Shown: positions 38,256 to 49,223 of the stretch, one piece after another | How positions within the stretch are numbered: the first letter of the stretch is position 1 | How the letters are laid out: every line of letters begins with the position of its first letter | Source of the DNA: Promerops cafer | Taxonomy: Eukaryota; Chordata; Aves; Passeriformes; Nectariniidae | Direction: 5' to 3' | NCBI GenBank assembly: GCA_013398275.1 | Contig: VZSE01006629.1 | Span: 178,221 to 242,220 of the forward strand | DNA length: 64,000 nucleotides | Notes under the pieces: generated by a model | What the model saw: the letters and a program-made list of their open reading frames with translations, nothing else | Database searches by the model: none | What the model was told of the DNA's origin: nothing | Position numbers and translations under genes: made by a program

Positions 38256-41200
38256 TAGTTCCTTTTCCTGAATGGTGGAAAAAGTCACTTTGCTCCATAA
38301 CTCCCTGGTAAGCATTGTGTCCCTCTGAAAACCATGCCCAGACTAAGTCAATTAGAGCCAAGAATTTCCCTTCTATGCAAATCAGGCTCTAACGAAGCCA
38401 AGAACAGCTCAGTGTTTCCAAAGACAGAGACCAAGGATGCCTGTTGGCACTTGCCCTCTGTGTGACCTCAGAGCTATGAGGATGCCTCGGGAGCTATGTG
38501 GACTGGGACAGGAGGGTGCAGGCAGCTGGGAGATGGGGTTAGGGCAGGCAGAGAACCCCAGTGGGTGAACACACAGCTTGGTCTCCAGCTGCCACTGCAG
38601 CACCTTTGCAAGAAGCTCTCTGACTCCTGAGCCAGCCCCATTTTGTGGGCACAAGGTCTTTGCAATATTTCAGGCACCGTCTGCTAAGGCACAGCAGGTA
38701 TTCTGATAGATTATTCTACAACCAGATGCAAACACACCAAACCCCACGACACAGAGACACAGGTTTCCTGGAGGGTGGTGGGGAAAGGAGCCCTAACTGC
38801 CCCCCACATTTGCATTGCTTGAAGTGGTACCTGTGTGCCACCACTGCCTCCACACGTCCTTCGCCAGCTTGCCCAGCCCTGACTGCACACACGGGATGGC
38901 TCAGCTGGGTTCTGATGGCTTTTGCAGGAGGAAGTCAGAGGGCTCATTTGAGGATATCCATACTGCCCCATTCCTTTATGCTACAGTGGCATAGGAAATG
39001 CCCCTTTCCCTACACAGCACCGCAGATGCAGAGTCAGGAGTTTGAACGCAGCTTTAAGCCATTGCTGTAGATGCATCAGCTTTCCTGGCTTCCCTGGAGT
39101 CTCTACCTCATCGTGTCTCACGCAGCCCCCACTCAAAGCAGAGGGAAGGATAAACATCTCAGACAGTCTGGAGAGGCTGGGTATTCCTCCCCTTTCTGCA
39201 TGACCGCCATGGACTTGTCTTCCCGGGTTTCACAGCTCTCCCTGGGCTCCACTCTTCGTTTCATTGCTCCATGCTTGGCCTCTCCTCCGTCCTCCCCGCG
39301 ACTCCTCGCAGTCGGGGGTCACTGAAGCTCGAGCTGCCGAGCCTCCCCAAGACCCTATCCCTCATTCCCAACCCATGAGTCACTTCCTCTCCTCAAACCT
39401 CACCTTTCAACTTCCATTTTTCATTTGCTTATGATTTTCTCTCTATCTCCATAGGGGTTTTTGCTCTACAGTGCTCAGTTGCAGCCCTGTTGGTGCAGGC
39501 AGGAGTGCAACCAGTGGTTTCAGCAGCAAAGGGAGAGGGGTGAAGACATGACATAAACACACGGGGCTGAATCTTCCCTCCATGCAGCACAGTGCCAGTC
39601 CCTGTGGGGATGACCTGACTTGCATCTGCTGAAAATCTGTGTTGCTGTGATCACTTGGGGTTTCTTTTCTCTCAAGAAAACAACATCATCTCTCAAGAAA
39701 ACAGATCCACCTGAAAAAGAAAAAAATTCACTTTTTTTTTTCACATGGTTTGAAACTGGCACCTTTTTTATGATATTTCATTGGTATTTTGTGTTGAAAT
39801 TATTGTTATTTTTGGAAACCATCAGAAATACAGCTTTTGGTAGGAAAATGTAGTGTCTGGCCAATAAAAGAATTACTATCAAAATTTCAAGCAGCACACT
39901 GAAAAATCACCTCGAATTTAAAAAGAAGTATGAAAATATAATGAGTGATAATTTAGTGATAATAATAATTTCATAAATTTTCATTTTAAAAATCCCCTTT
40001 TGTCTATGAAGCATCGCAAACTTTTAGCTCATCGTAAAACCATGCAGGCTGAGGTTTAGGTGTTTTGCCATCCTCAGTCCATGGCAAACAGTAGCAAAGG
40101 GACTTCTGAACAGCAGGGTCTGTCTGAGACTTCTGGCTCAATGGTCTCTGATGGGCACATCCTTTTTGGCTCTGTCTCATATAAAGCACTGACTCTTCAG
40201 TGGTTAAGTAATCCTTATTCTTTTACTGCATCAGCCATGAATAGGAAAGTCCTCTGTGGAAGAAGTGGATGTTCAACCAAAATGGCCAGGCCTGGGATTT
40301 TAGGATGTACAATAAGCTGTACCTATGGTCAGAGCAAAGAAAATTCAATAGCCACTATGGCCCCTTTCAAAATGTCACTCCCACTTTGGGCATCCTCCTC
40401 CTGAGCTCTTCTCCCCTTGCACCTCATTAATGTTCAGTCACAGTCAGTGCCATTTCCTCAAGGACTTGCCAGCTGAGCACTCTCCCTCCTCACTGAGGGG
40501 GTGTAATTGTCCAAACAAAGTTCTTCCTCCTGGAGTTTCTTCTGAAGGTCCCCATCCTCAGCCCAGACCTCTCCAGCCAGCTTTTTCTTCCAAGAAACTA
40601 CTGGGCAGAGATACCTCTAGGAACTCATGAAACAGGGGTAGTAAATCCACAACCCTCCCAGGAGAGAAGAGCATCCTTCTTAATTTATGCCACCTCCTGA
40701 CAGCAAGCTCAGACCCTCCAAGGGCTCAGGTCTGAGCCTGCCCAAAGCCACCAGTCCTTGCCCTTGACCAAAAAATCCCAGGCTATTGTGTTGGGGCCTG
40801 GGCTTGCCTCTCTGGCTTACTGCTGGCTCATGTAAATCCCAGTTTTCTCCTCCTGCTTGTTACACAGAGCCCAAACACACTTTCCCAGCATCTTCCCTAA
40901 TGCAAAGTCCAACACTTTCCCGGGGTTTGCTCACTCTGGCCATGCTTGAGCTCTCCCTTGTCACTGCTGGAAGAGTGACAGATGCAAAGCAGGGAGGGAA
41001 GAGTGAACCCCGCTAGGGACAGGGGACTGCCCTCCACAGATGGTCCCCTCAATTCCTGGTGACCTTCAGCCTGTGGCAAGGGGGGAATGTGGGTGTGCAG
41101 GGAACAAGGGCTTGGGAGGGTGCTCTGGTGCCTGCACTCACCTCAGGGAAGCCTGGTGGTGCTAGAGGATCTGCCACATCCCCAGATCAGCAAGCCACAG

Positions 41201-42589
41201 ATGAATTACTGGGGACAGCTGAGACAGGAGGCAAATGGCATCACACTGAAGCCGAACAAGGCCTGTGACTGTGTGCTGTGGGATCCTAAATATTTGGAGA
41301 GCAAAGGTCAGGAGAACAGGACACTTCTCAGAGATTATTTTCTTCCCACCCCAGGCAGGGACATGGAACTGCTATGCCTGGAATGACCCTGGGCATTAGC
41401 CAGAGCCAGCGCCCTTATGGGTCACTCCAGGGTTCAGTGGTACCTGCAGGCAGGTAGGTCTGTGTTCTCTGGGGTTTGGCTGCCACCAGGGCCCAGCACG
41501 ATGCCCTCCCTGTGCCTGGTCAGGATCTACGACAGACCCGATGTGGTCCAGGCCCAAGGCAGGAGAAAGGAGCCCTCTGGCCAAGCCACATCCTCAGTGG
41601 GGCATGGCAGGAGCTGCTGCCGGGTGGCTGATCCTCCTTGCCATGAAGGAGGATCATGTCCCCCATGCCTGCTGGCCAGGCCCCTGGCTGTTTCCAAAAT
41701 AAACTCTTGGGCATGACAACGCTGACATTTGCTTTCCACAAACAGGAGCTGGGAGAAGGGGGCAGCCACGTTCCTTTTTGCAGGCTGGTCACGAGGCAGG
41801 AGGCAACCTGCTCAGTGCAGGGAGTTTGGGACGGTGTGCCACACACCATCCATCCCTCCCCCAAAAAGAGCATCCCTCCACCACAGGGTCAGAGCTTTTC
41901 TTGGTGTCCCTCACCTGCCTGCTGGCTATTGCTGAGGTGTAGGCAGGGTTGGTGAGCTGGGATTTCACCTGATGGCTCTTTCCTTGCTGTAAGAGGTTAA
42001 AAAGGCATCTGGAGGCAGGTTAGAAGGGTGGAGAAACTGAGCAAAGGATCCTGCCATAGGTGTGAACATAGAGGATCCCAAGGGTCACCACAGCCCAGCC
42101 CACCCACAGGAGCAAGCATCTGTCAGACTCCTGGTGGAGAAGGGTCCATTGGGACACTAACAGGTGTCAGGGAGTGGTTTCAATAAGGACACCCACCTCA
42201 GGGTGCCCTCTGATGCTTCAACCTTTCTCACCTGTCTTAATTCCTATTCCCATTTGGGAATCAGGTGAGATCTGCTGACAGATTGCTGGCATCCCTGGGA
42301 TTTCCTCTGGAGGGAGGGCTGGGGACAGAGGGCAGTCCCTGGGAATGTGGTGCCAGTCAGTTTTATTCTGGGAGAGATGCCAAAGCTGAGCACAGCTGCC
42401 GAAAACAGGGGCTTTCCTCACGAGCAGGCTGCTCTCCCTCTGCCCCTGCCCTTGGCTGAATGCTGTGGGGAAAGTGGGGAGAGATTGTACATCCCTGTCC
42501 TGCACCCCAAACACCCCCTGCAGGGGGGAGAGGCATCAACATTTCCCCCCAACCACTATCCCAGCCTCTCACACTGCAGCTGTGTGAGC
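38256..42589. other. Intergenic, nothing recognised
   Basis: Frames of 60-141 codons are present on both strands with no recognisable domains. A short imperfectly spaced palindrome lies at 41629-41656. AT-rich DNA at 39890-40000 shows no repeat identity. Confidence 0.5.
41629..41656. repeat. Short inverted repeat (11-bp arms, 6-nt loop)
   Basis: TGATCCTCCTT and AAGGAGGATCA flank GCCATG. Its function is unknown and it could occur by chance. Confidence 0.8.
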
Positions 42590-43540
42590 ATTGCTGTCAC
42601 GCTCACTAATTACACAGATAATTCAGCTCAGTGAGAAATGAAGGGATTTATTTTTCTGGTTATTGCTCCAGCCAGGTTAAGGCATCTGGAAACAGCTCCC
42701 ACATCTTCAAGCTGAAGTGAATATTGAAGGACAAGTTGCAGCAACAAAAGGTCAGGCTGCTAAATCGCACGTCTATAATTAACACACCCAGCCCATTACA
42801 GAAATGCTCAGGAATCACAAGGCTGACCAGGGAAACTGAGGCACGGAGCAGCAAAGCAGCATTCCCCGGGAGCAGATCATAGTTCTGCCTCATCCCCAGC
42901 ACCATCTTGATCTCCCCCTTGGTGGAAAGGCTGGACAGAATCCTTGCTGAGCCAGACCCAGGTCCTGTCTCTTGGAGAGCAGCAGGCAAAGCAGTTTTGG
43001 AGGGTATTGAGGGCACACAGCCCCCGTGGCCTGTGCTAACGGTGTGGGTGAATTCCTTTAAGCTGCTGGATGCTTCTCGCAGCTGCAGAACAAATTCAAT
43101 AACAATACTCTGAGCAATGCCTTTTTAATAGGCACGAGGTGAAAAGAACCCGACGAGTCAATATTTGCGGATGAAAACAAAATAAGCCGAGCTGTTAGCA
43201 CAGAGGAATGCGAGGGAGGCCGGGGGCTGCTGGGGTAATTATTATTTCATCTGCCAGACAGCCGCGGTCCTGCCCGCTGCCTCCTTCCCCCACTGCCCAC
43301 GCTGGCTGTGCCGGAGGGAGGGCAGGGGGAGGTGGGGACTGGGCAGAAAAAAGCAAATTTGGCTGCGGCAGCACGGGCGTGTGGCTGGGGCTAGCTCAGC
43401 GCTGCGTCTGCCGGAGGGTGAGCGCTGCCCTCGCCCAAGTATTTAATGTCAGCGCCTGGAATGTGCTTAACACAACATTTTACAAGGGAACATTAGTCAA
43501 GCATCTGCACTGACAGAGCGGGTCAGCGATAAGGAGCCAG
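42590..43540. promoter_or_regulatory. Candidate conserved non-coding element cluster
   Basis: Several repeat-free stretches have mixed AT cores and isolated CpGs: CTCACTAATTACAC near 42601, GCCTTTTTAATAGGCACG near 43121, CGACGAGTCAATATTTGCGG near 43152, and GGGTAATTATTATTTCATCTGCC near 43232. A CpG-rich patch runs to about 43430, followed by AAGTATTTAATGTCAGCGCC near 43438. The pattern resembles an enhancer cluster or a small CpG island. No gene is recognised. A faint MIR-like GGGAAACTGAGGCACGGAGC lies at 42830-42849. Confidence 0.35.
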
Positions 43541-44109
43541 TGCATGGGAGCTGCAGGGAGACAGCTCTTGTTTCAGGCTGAGGAGGGCAAGCCTTGCAGA
43601 GGTGGTGCCAGGGCAGGCTGAGAGGGACAAAATGAGCCGGGCAGCCCTGCTGCTGGTCTAGCTGTCCTGACAAGCATCACACAGGAGTGAAAGTGCCACC
43701 GTGACAAGCGGGGTCCCGCTTCCCACACTCCCCCAGCTATTGCCTGTGGTCTCTGAGAGCCCTCCTCCAAACCTCCTGCAAGGTGAGATTTGGGGAAACC
43801 TGCCCAAAAGCCGCTGCCTGCCACATGCCCTTGTCTGCAGGAGTGCTGCTGTTAGGCTGTCCAGGGGTGGGAGCTTTCTCCTGGCATATCTCAGGCTTTG
43901 CTCCCTTGCCACAGGGTCTCTTGAGAGAGCAGCTTCCCCCTGAGCCAGCATTGTCAGGCCATGGCAAGAAGCATCCATCCCTAATCAGCAGGAGCAAGAT
44001 GTGCCTGGAAATCACCCAGAAATCAGGTCAGTGAAACATTAGTCAGCTTTGCCTGTGACCTGAAAACAGCACTTCCCTCCATCTATTCCTGGAGCTATCC
44101 CTGTTCATT
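43541..44109. other. Intergenic, nothing recognised
   Basis: GC-moderate sequence with several overlapping short frames on both strands and no domain in any of them. Confidence 0.5.
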
Positions 44110-44235
44110 AGCCTTCTTGGCCCCTAGGCTTAAAAAAATCACCCAGTGTCATGACTCTTTAATAAGATGTCATCTTCAGCCATGACAAACACGAGCACTC
44201 AATAAATAATAGCCCTGCCATGTAATGTCATGCCT
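44110..44235. promoter_or_regulatory. Possible conserved non-coding element
   Basis: Contains CATGACTCTTTAATAAGATGTCATC, ACTCAATAAATAATAG and GTAATGTCATGCC within about 90 bp, with a recurrent ATGTCAT core and no repeat signature. Weak call. Confidence 0.25.
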
Positions 44236-44504
44236 CTACCATCTGTTGTAGCTCTGACTGTGCCTCGCTCACCTGCCACCCTCTCCCGGCTGCTCTGTGT
44301 GAGCAGCGAGAGCCAGGCCAGGGCTTGGCCATCCAGCCCCTCTGACAGCTGCCAGCCTTAGCTCCGGGGTGGGCAGGGCAGCCAGCACTTCCGTGGGGCA
44401 GGGAATGTGCTGGGACACAGGTGGAGATCCAGGGCAGGAGAGAGGGATCATGGCCCTTGGCACCTGTCTGCTTCAGGAGATGCAAAGGGGCTTCCTCGCT
44501 TTAC

Positions 44505-44632
44505 TCCCTCTCTTCTCCTTATTCTCACCTTTTTTCTCATTTCATTATTCTCTATTTTCTTAATATCTTTCTCCTTCTGTCTGTTTTCCTTTCCTTTCCC
44601 CTTTCCTTTTCTATTTCCTTTAATCTCTGCCA
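44505..44632. repeat. Pyrimidine-rich (CT)-type tract
   Basis: Overwhelmingly C/T on the plus strand with repeated TTTCC units. It produces the Phe/Ser/Leu-rich frames there. Confidence 0.75.
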
Positions 44633-44833
44633 CACTCCTGCATCTCTGTGCTGGTTTCCTGCTGGCCTGTTTGAGCACAGTCTCTCTGCTCTTGCTGCAA
44701 ACTCACTTCCACAAAGCTCCCCAAGCATTGCCTAGGGGACAGAGCAAAGCTGAAGGCATTTGGAAACTCACCTCAGCAGTTTTGGAACAGTTCCCCTTGT
44801 CCTCCCCATCCTCTACCACTAGCAAGAATTAAA

Positions 44834-44880
44834 CCCTTTGTGCCTCAATTTACCCATCTGCACATGTGGGGTTAATGAGC
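44834..44880 (-). repeat. MIR SINE fragment, minus strand
   Basis: The plus strand reads CCCTTTGTGCCTCAATTTACC, CATCTG, then ATGTGGGGTTAATGA. This is the reverse complement of the diagnostic MIR block (CAT-TTTACAGATGGGGAAACTGAGGC). Confidence 0.55.
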
Positions 44881-45299
44881 CAGAGCAAACCTGTTGCCAT
44901 GGGGCAGGTTTTTCACACTGGTTGGCTGTGAACCCTTAACTCTGCTCCCCAGCAAAACACCTCCTCTCTGAGCCACGAAGAGGAGACTGCACTACAGAGC
45001 AGCTGTTGCTCCTCACTGCTCAAGCAGCTCCTGTTTCCCCTCTCCACACCCCATGCCCACTCCCACCCCTTGGTACAGCCCCTTCCCAGGGCTGGAAGGA
45101 CACAGGCATCAGGTGGGGGTTGCAGAGCCAGGAGGTAATTGTTGGTAGCAATTAAAAAAAAAATTAAAACCATTTTTAAAATGGTACGGATTAATGAAAG
45201 CTGATTCTGAGAGGGGCTGGAGTGTGCAATGCCCCTCTCTGCACTGAAGGAGAAGGACACTGCCTTTCAAGATGCCTTTTTTGCCCCCTCCCTTTCCTG

Positions 45300-45520
45300 T
45301 GAAACTTGGGTTACACCGAGTGCGTAAAGGATCGCAGGACGTGGCAGTGCTGTTTGCCATGAAAACTAATAGGGCCATGCCTGCTTTCATCAGGAGTGTA
45401 ACCAGAGCCACGGATAATGTTTTAAAAGGCACAGCAGCTTCAAGTGCAAGCAGGGATTTATTAATGAAATCGAAACCACGCTCGAGGCTTTGCGAGTCTT
45501 ATTTTAAGAGTCTGAAGGAG
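45300..45520. promoter_or_regulatory. Candidate conserved non-coding element
   Basis: Contains several isolated CpGs, ACTAATAGGG, GGATAATG, and GGGATTTATTAATGAAATCG near 45452, in repeat-free sequence between two MIR relics. Homeodomain-type and GATA-like cores are dense here. The regulatory role is inferred. Confidence 0.35.
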
Positions 45521-45640
45521 AAAGGAGTGGGCTGCCTGGCTGGGTGGGCAGGGAGGCAAGGTGGCCACAGCTCTGACACTGAGCAGTGGTGACAAGCAGC
45601 AGTGACAAGGGCTCACAACTCTTCTGGGCTGCTGTTCTTG

Positions 45641-45760
45641 CTCTGCCACAGGTGATCTGCCCAGCCCTGCTCATGTCACTTAGCCACAGCATGTCACTGT
45701 GCTTCAGCTCTCAGCCTGCACAAGGGGATGTGAATCACTCCCCTACAACACCTTTAGAGA
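45641..45760 (-). repeat. MIR SINE, minus strand
   Basis: The plus strand shows CTCTGCCAC, then ATGTCACTTAGCC, then CTGTGCTTCAG, then CACAAGGGGATGTGAATCA. This is the order of reverse-complemented MIR (CTCTGCCAC...GTCACTTAACCTCTCTGTGCCTCAGTTT...). It is diverged but has the right block order. Confidence 0.55.
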
Positions 45761-46339
45761 GAGATTGTACTTCTGTACATAAGGATCATGTTCCAAGGAC
45801 TCTTCCTGTCTCTGCTTGTTTTTTGGGCCCCTAAAGTACCTAAGGCAGTAGCCAAGGGTTCCCACAGGATCTTACAGGTTCAGAGCACAGCTCTGGGACC
45901 TTTTCCCATTCTGGCACTGCTGTGTGACAGGACAGCCATGCATGTGGGGACAGGATGAGACAGGTTAAAAATGTCCCAGGAGGTGGTTAGACCAAGCAAA
46001 TAGATGCCCAGACTCCAAGGGTCTCTGGTTCTGCTACAGACACAAAGTCCATTCATGCTTGAGGTCCCTGGTTTCTGCTACCTTGAAACACAGGCAGAGC
46101 AGTGGCCACTGCTGGAAGGTTGAATTCCCAGTTTTGGCCAGCTCCCAGTGCTCCTGATGCTATTCAATAGACTCAAATAACTCCTGTGTGCTGATGGATG
46201 TGTTACCAGTCCTCAATCAGGCTGCAGGAGGCAGCAAACACAGTCTGCTCCTTCGAGTTCAGGGGAGAGCTGAGTATGACCTACAAGTGCATCTGAAAGC
46301 TGAATTTGGTGCTAGGGGAAAAGGAGACTGTGCTCCTGA
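45761..46339. other. Intergenic, nothing recognised
   Basis: No gene or other repeat is seen before the LTR. Confidence 0.5.
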
Positions 46340-46344
46340 GAGCA
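46340..46344. repeat. LTR target-site duplication, left copy
   Basis: GAGCA immediately before the LTR 5'-TG. It is identical to 46906-46910. Confidence 0.85.
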
Positions 46345-46905
46345 TGTCTTGGTTCAACCCCAGCAGACAACTAAGTACCATGAAGATTGTTGCTCAGTCC
46401 CCCTCACCCCAGTGGGGTAGGGATGAGAATTAGAAAAAAAGTAAAACTCACGGGCTGAGAACAGTTTAATAATTGGAATTAGTTATAGTATAATATTAAA
46501 TAATTAGTAATAGTAAGGGAGATAACAAAAAGAGAGAGGACTAAAACCCAAGAAAAACAAGTGCTACGTGATACAATTGCTCACCATCCCATCCCCAAGC
46601 AGTAATAAGTGGCTCCTGGCCAACTCCCCCCTGTTTGTATACCAAGTATGATGATCTGTGATATGGATTACCCCTTCGGTCACTTCGGGTCAGCTGTCCT
46701 GGCCGTGCTCCCTCACAGCTTCTCGTGCACCTCCACACTGGCAGAGCATGGGAAACTGAAAAGTCCTTGACTTAGGGTAAGCACTACTTAGCAACAGCTA
46801 AAACAGCAGTGTGTTATCAACATTATTCTCATACTAAATCCAAAACACAGCACTGTACCAGCTACTAGGAACAAAATTAACTCTATCCCAGCTGAAACCA
46901 GGACA
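46345..46905 (-). mobile_element. Solo LTR of an avian ERVL-type endogenous retrovirus
   Basis: It starts TGTCTTGGTT and ends AACCAGGACA, so the ends are an inverted TG...CA pair with one mismatch in ten. It is flanked on both sides by GAGCA (46340-46344 and 46906-46910), a 5-bp target duplication, which fits class III (ERVL-like) elements. Sense runs on the minus strand: a TATA-like motif lies in the reverse complement of about 46627-46642, and an A/T-rich ATTAAA-type polyadenylation region in that of about 46465-46480. The internal region is gone, presumably by LTR-LTR recombination. The family looks like one common in bird genomes, but I do not assign a Repbase name. Confidence 0.9.
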
Positions 46906-46910
46906 GAGCA
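46906..46910. repeat. LTR target-site duplication, right copy
   Basis: GAGCA immediately after the LTR terminal CA. It is identical to 46340-46344. Confidence 0.85.
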
Positions 46911-49019
46911 TGATATGGGTTTAGGGTCTGTTTCTCCATCCTGAGGACAGTGTGGCTGGTGAGCAAGTGTGAATTGTGCAAAATCGATATTCCTGTATCT
47001 ATTTATCTCTTTTTAAAAGAGAGGAAACCCTGTAAAGTAAGCATTTCTATTTGGAAAAAGCCTGTTGGAAAGGCTTTCTTAGCCTCAGATGCCCTTGCCA
47101 TCTGCACACATAAGAAACCCTTCATAAGGTTCTCATTTCCTCTTTACCTTTTTTATATAGCCCATAATAAGATCCCTAATTTTAATGGACTGTATGGATC
47201 TCACTAGCAGGGAATGGCTCTAGCAGAGAGGCTTTAACCCTCTGTTTCAGCAGGATCAGCAATGGAGCTTTTGGTCCACTGCAGGTGTTGGATTTCTGCA
47301 GCCACCTCCACCAAACTCTCCCTCCCTGCCAGGAGATGCTCACATGGACACAACCCCTGTAGTGTTTGTGGAAACTTGCCCCTCTCCCTCAAATGCTTGT
47401 GAAGCTGTACAAGGAAAATTAGCAGTACTTTGCCAAGCTGGAGGATGTGGAGAGAGATGGGTTTGTTCAGTCAGAGAAGGAGACAATGGAGCCACCATCC
47501 TCCTGGAAGCAAAAGGTACAGCAAGGGAAAGTCTATGTAAATATTCAGAAAATGATTCCTAGTGAGACTAGTGACAAGAGAGTTAGAAAAGCACGTGGAA
47601 GGGAGACTTCTCTGGGCTGATCCTCTAGGGAAAAAAAAAGCCCCTAAAGATACGACCCCAGGGGAGTGCAAATGGTCACAGCACGGCGCCACACCAGATC
47701 TGGGTGTATTTTAAAACCCTCTTAATGGCTTGGGTGAGATGCAGGGCAGAGTGTAACCCAGCCCAAAAGATGTTTTGGTTTTGTATCCCTTGCTCGGGGC
47801 ACAGCTCCACTTGGGCGTCAGGAGCCTGGCTGGGATCTCGTCTGGGAAAAGCAGCGCATGGGAGCTGGTGGAGTTGTTACAGCAGATGGGTGAAGGCAGC
47901 ACCAGGCAGAAGGATTCACAGAGCACATGTCAGCAGATCTGGGCTGGTTCCTGGGTTTCTGACAGCTCCTTTCTCCCAGAGTTCCTGGACAGGAGACAAA
48001 ACGTGATTTCTTGCTCCTTCCACTCAAAGACGGCTGTGAAAGTCTGATTTATGCTGAATATTCTGGAAAAGAAGAAAGCTTGGCTGTGGAACCAAGTTCA
48101 GCTCCCAGCCAGGAGAACCTTGTATGGGATCAGCAAGTTTTAACCATGCAAATCGAATTTGAGTCCAAACAGAGCCCTGTTTCATGACTTCTGCCTCTCC
48201 CTTTCTCACTGCACAGGGTCAGGCTACCTTTTCCCTCAACAAACCCTCACATCCTTTCCTGGGATCGGGGACACACTGGGATGTTGTAGACAACTTTTTT
48301 CCTTTCTGTCTTTTCTTTTCTCTTTCATTTTTTCTTTTTCTTTTTTTTTTTATTTTTTTCTTCTCTCCTGCAAGGCACAGCCAAACACATCACAGCTCTG
48401 TCTTTCGCTGAGATGATTCCCAGCTGCCAAAATGTACTGGAAGAGGTCCACCTGCCTGTGAGCCTGTCACCAAAAGCTGCGTCATGCTGTGTGACCCCAG
48501 GCAGTCTGGAGGAGTGCTCAGGGCACTGGGGAGAAGGAATTCCTTGGCTCAGTTGTCAGCCATGAAGGTGAACGGGTGACCTTCATTATCCATGTCTTTG
48601 TTTCCCCAGGTGGATGCAGCAGGCCAAAGGCCACCATATGTCGTTTTTCTCCAGACCCACCACCTCCTGGATGATCCTGAAAGTGGGTTATGGGAGTGAC
48701 GTTTGGATGTTGCTTGGGATGTCCCCAGTCACAGTCACAGCAAATCCTCACCCTGTTACACGGGTGAGAGCCATTCAAAGGCAGCACTGATGCACCACGG
48801 AGAGGTGAGGCCTCCCAGCCAGGCCTGCTCACACTGGCAGAATCCAAGGTGCTCAGAAGGCCCACAACCCTCTGTCTAGGATGGGAAGCTTGTGCCCAAC
48901 AATCTGATTTACAGGGGAGCTACAACAGGCCCTGAATGGGTCCTGATGAACCTGGACATCTCCCTGGTGTACGCACAGACATGGAAGGAGAGGCGATGAA
49001 TACAAGTCGCATAAGAGAA
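46911..49019. other. Intergenic; T-rich tract near 48290-48365
   Basis: No gene is recognised. A C/T-rich tract dominated by T lies at about 48290-48365 and gives Phe-rich frames. Confidence 0.5.
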
Positions 49020-49223
49020 ATCTTGGATTAGATACTGGGGAAAAATTTACCCTGAAGATGGTTCAACACAGAGGACCAAAGGTGTGGGGGAATCTCCATC
49101 CTTGGGGGCATTCAAAACTTCACTGGACAAAGCCCTGGGCAATCTGATCTAAGCTGACTTTGCTTTGGGGGTGTTGGACCGGAGATCTTCAGAGGTTCCC
49201 AATAACTTGAATTATCCTGTGAC
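49020..49223 (+). mobile_element. CR1 LINE 3' fragment, plus strand, diverged
   Basis: Blocks in CR1 order: TTGGATTAGATACTGGGGAA, GGAATCTCCATCCTTGGGGG, CATTCAAAACTTCACTGGAC, AAAGCCCTGGGCAATCTGAT, GGTGTTGGACCGGAGATCTT, CAGAGGTTCCCAATAACTTG, ending ATTATCCTGTGAC. It belongs to a different CR1 subfamily type from the 36-kb copy (CTCCATCC/CTCCAGAGGT-type tail) and is more diverged. Non-coding. Confidence 0.85.

Noticed and set aside
38094..38361. Ile-Tyr and Leu-Tyr repeat proteins on the minus strand
   Set aside because: Direct translation of the AGATAT microsatellite.
42828..42860. MIR SINE on the plus strand
   Set aside because: Only the GGGAAACTGAGGCACGGAGC block matches. The flanks do not follow MIR.
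46345..46905. Full endogenous retrovirus
   Set aside because: Only one LTR is present, with direct target duplications on both sides. No gag, pol or env similarity is seen in the neighbourhood.
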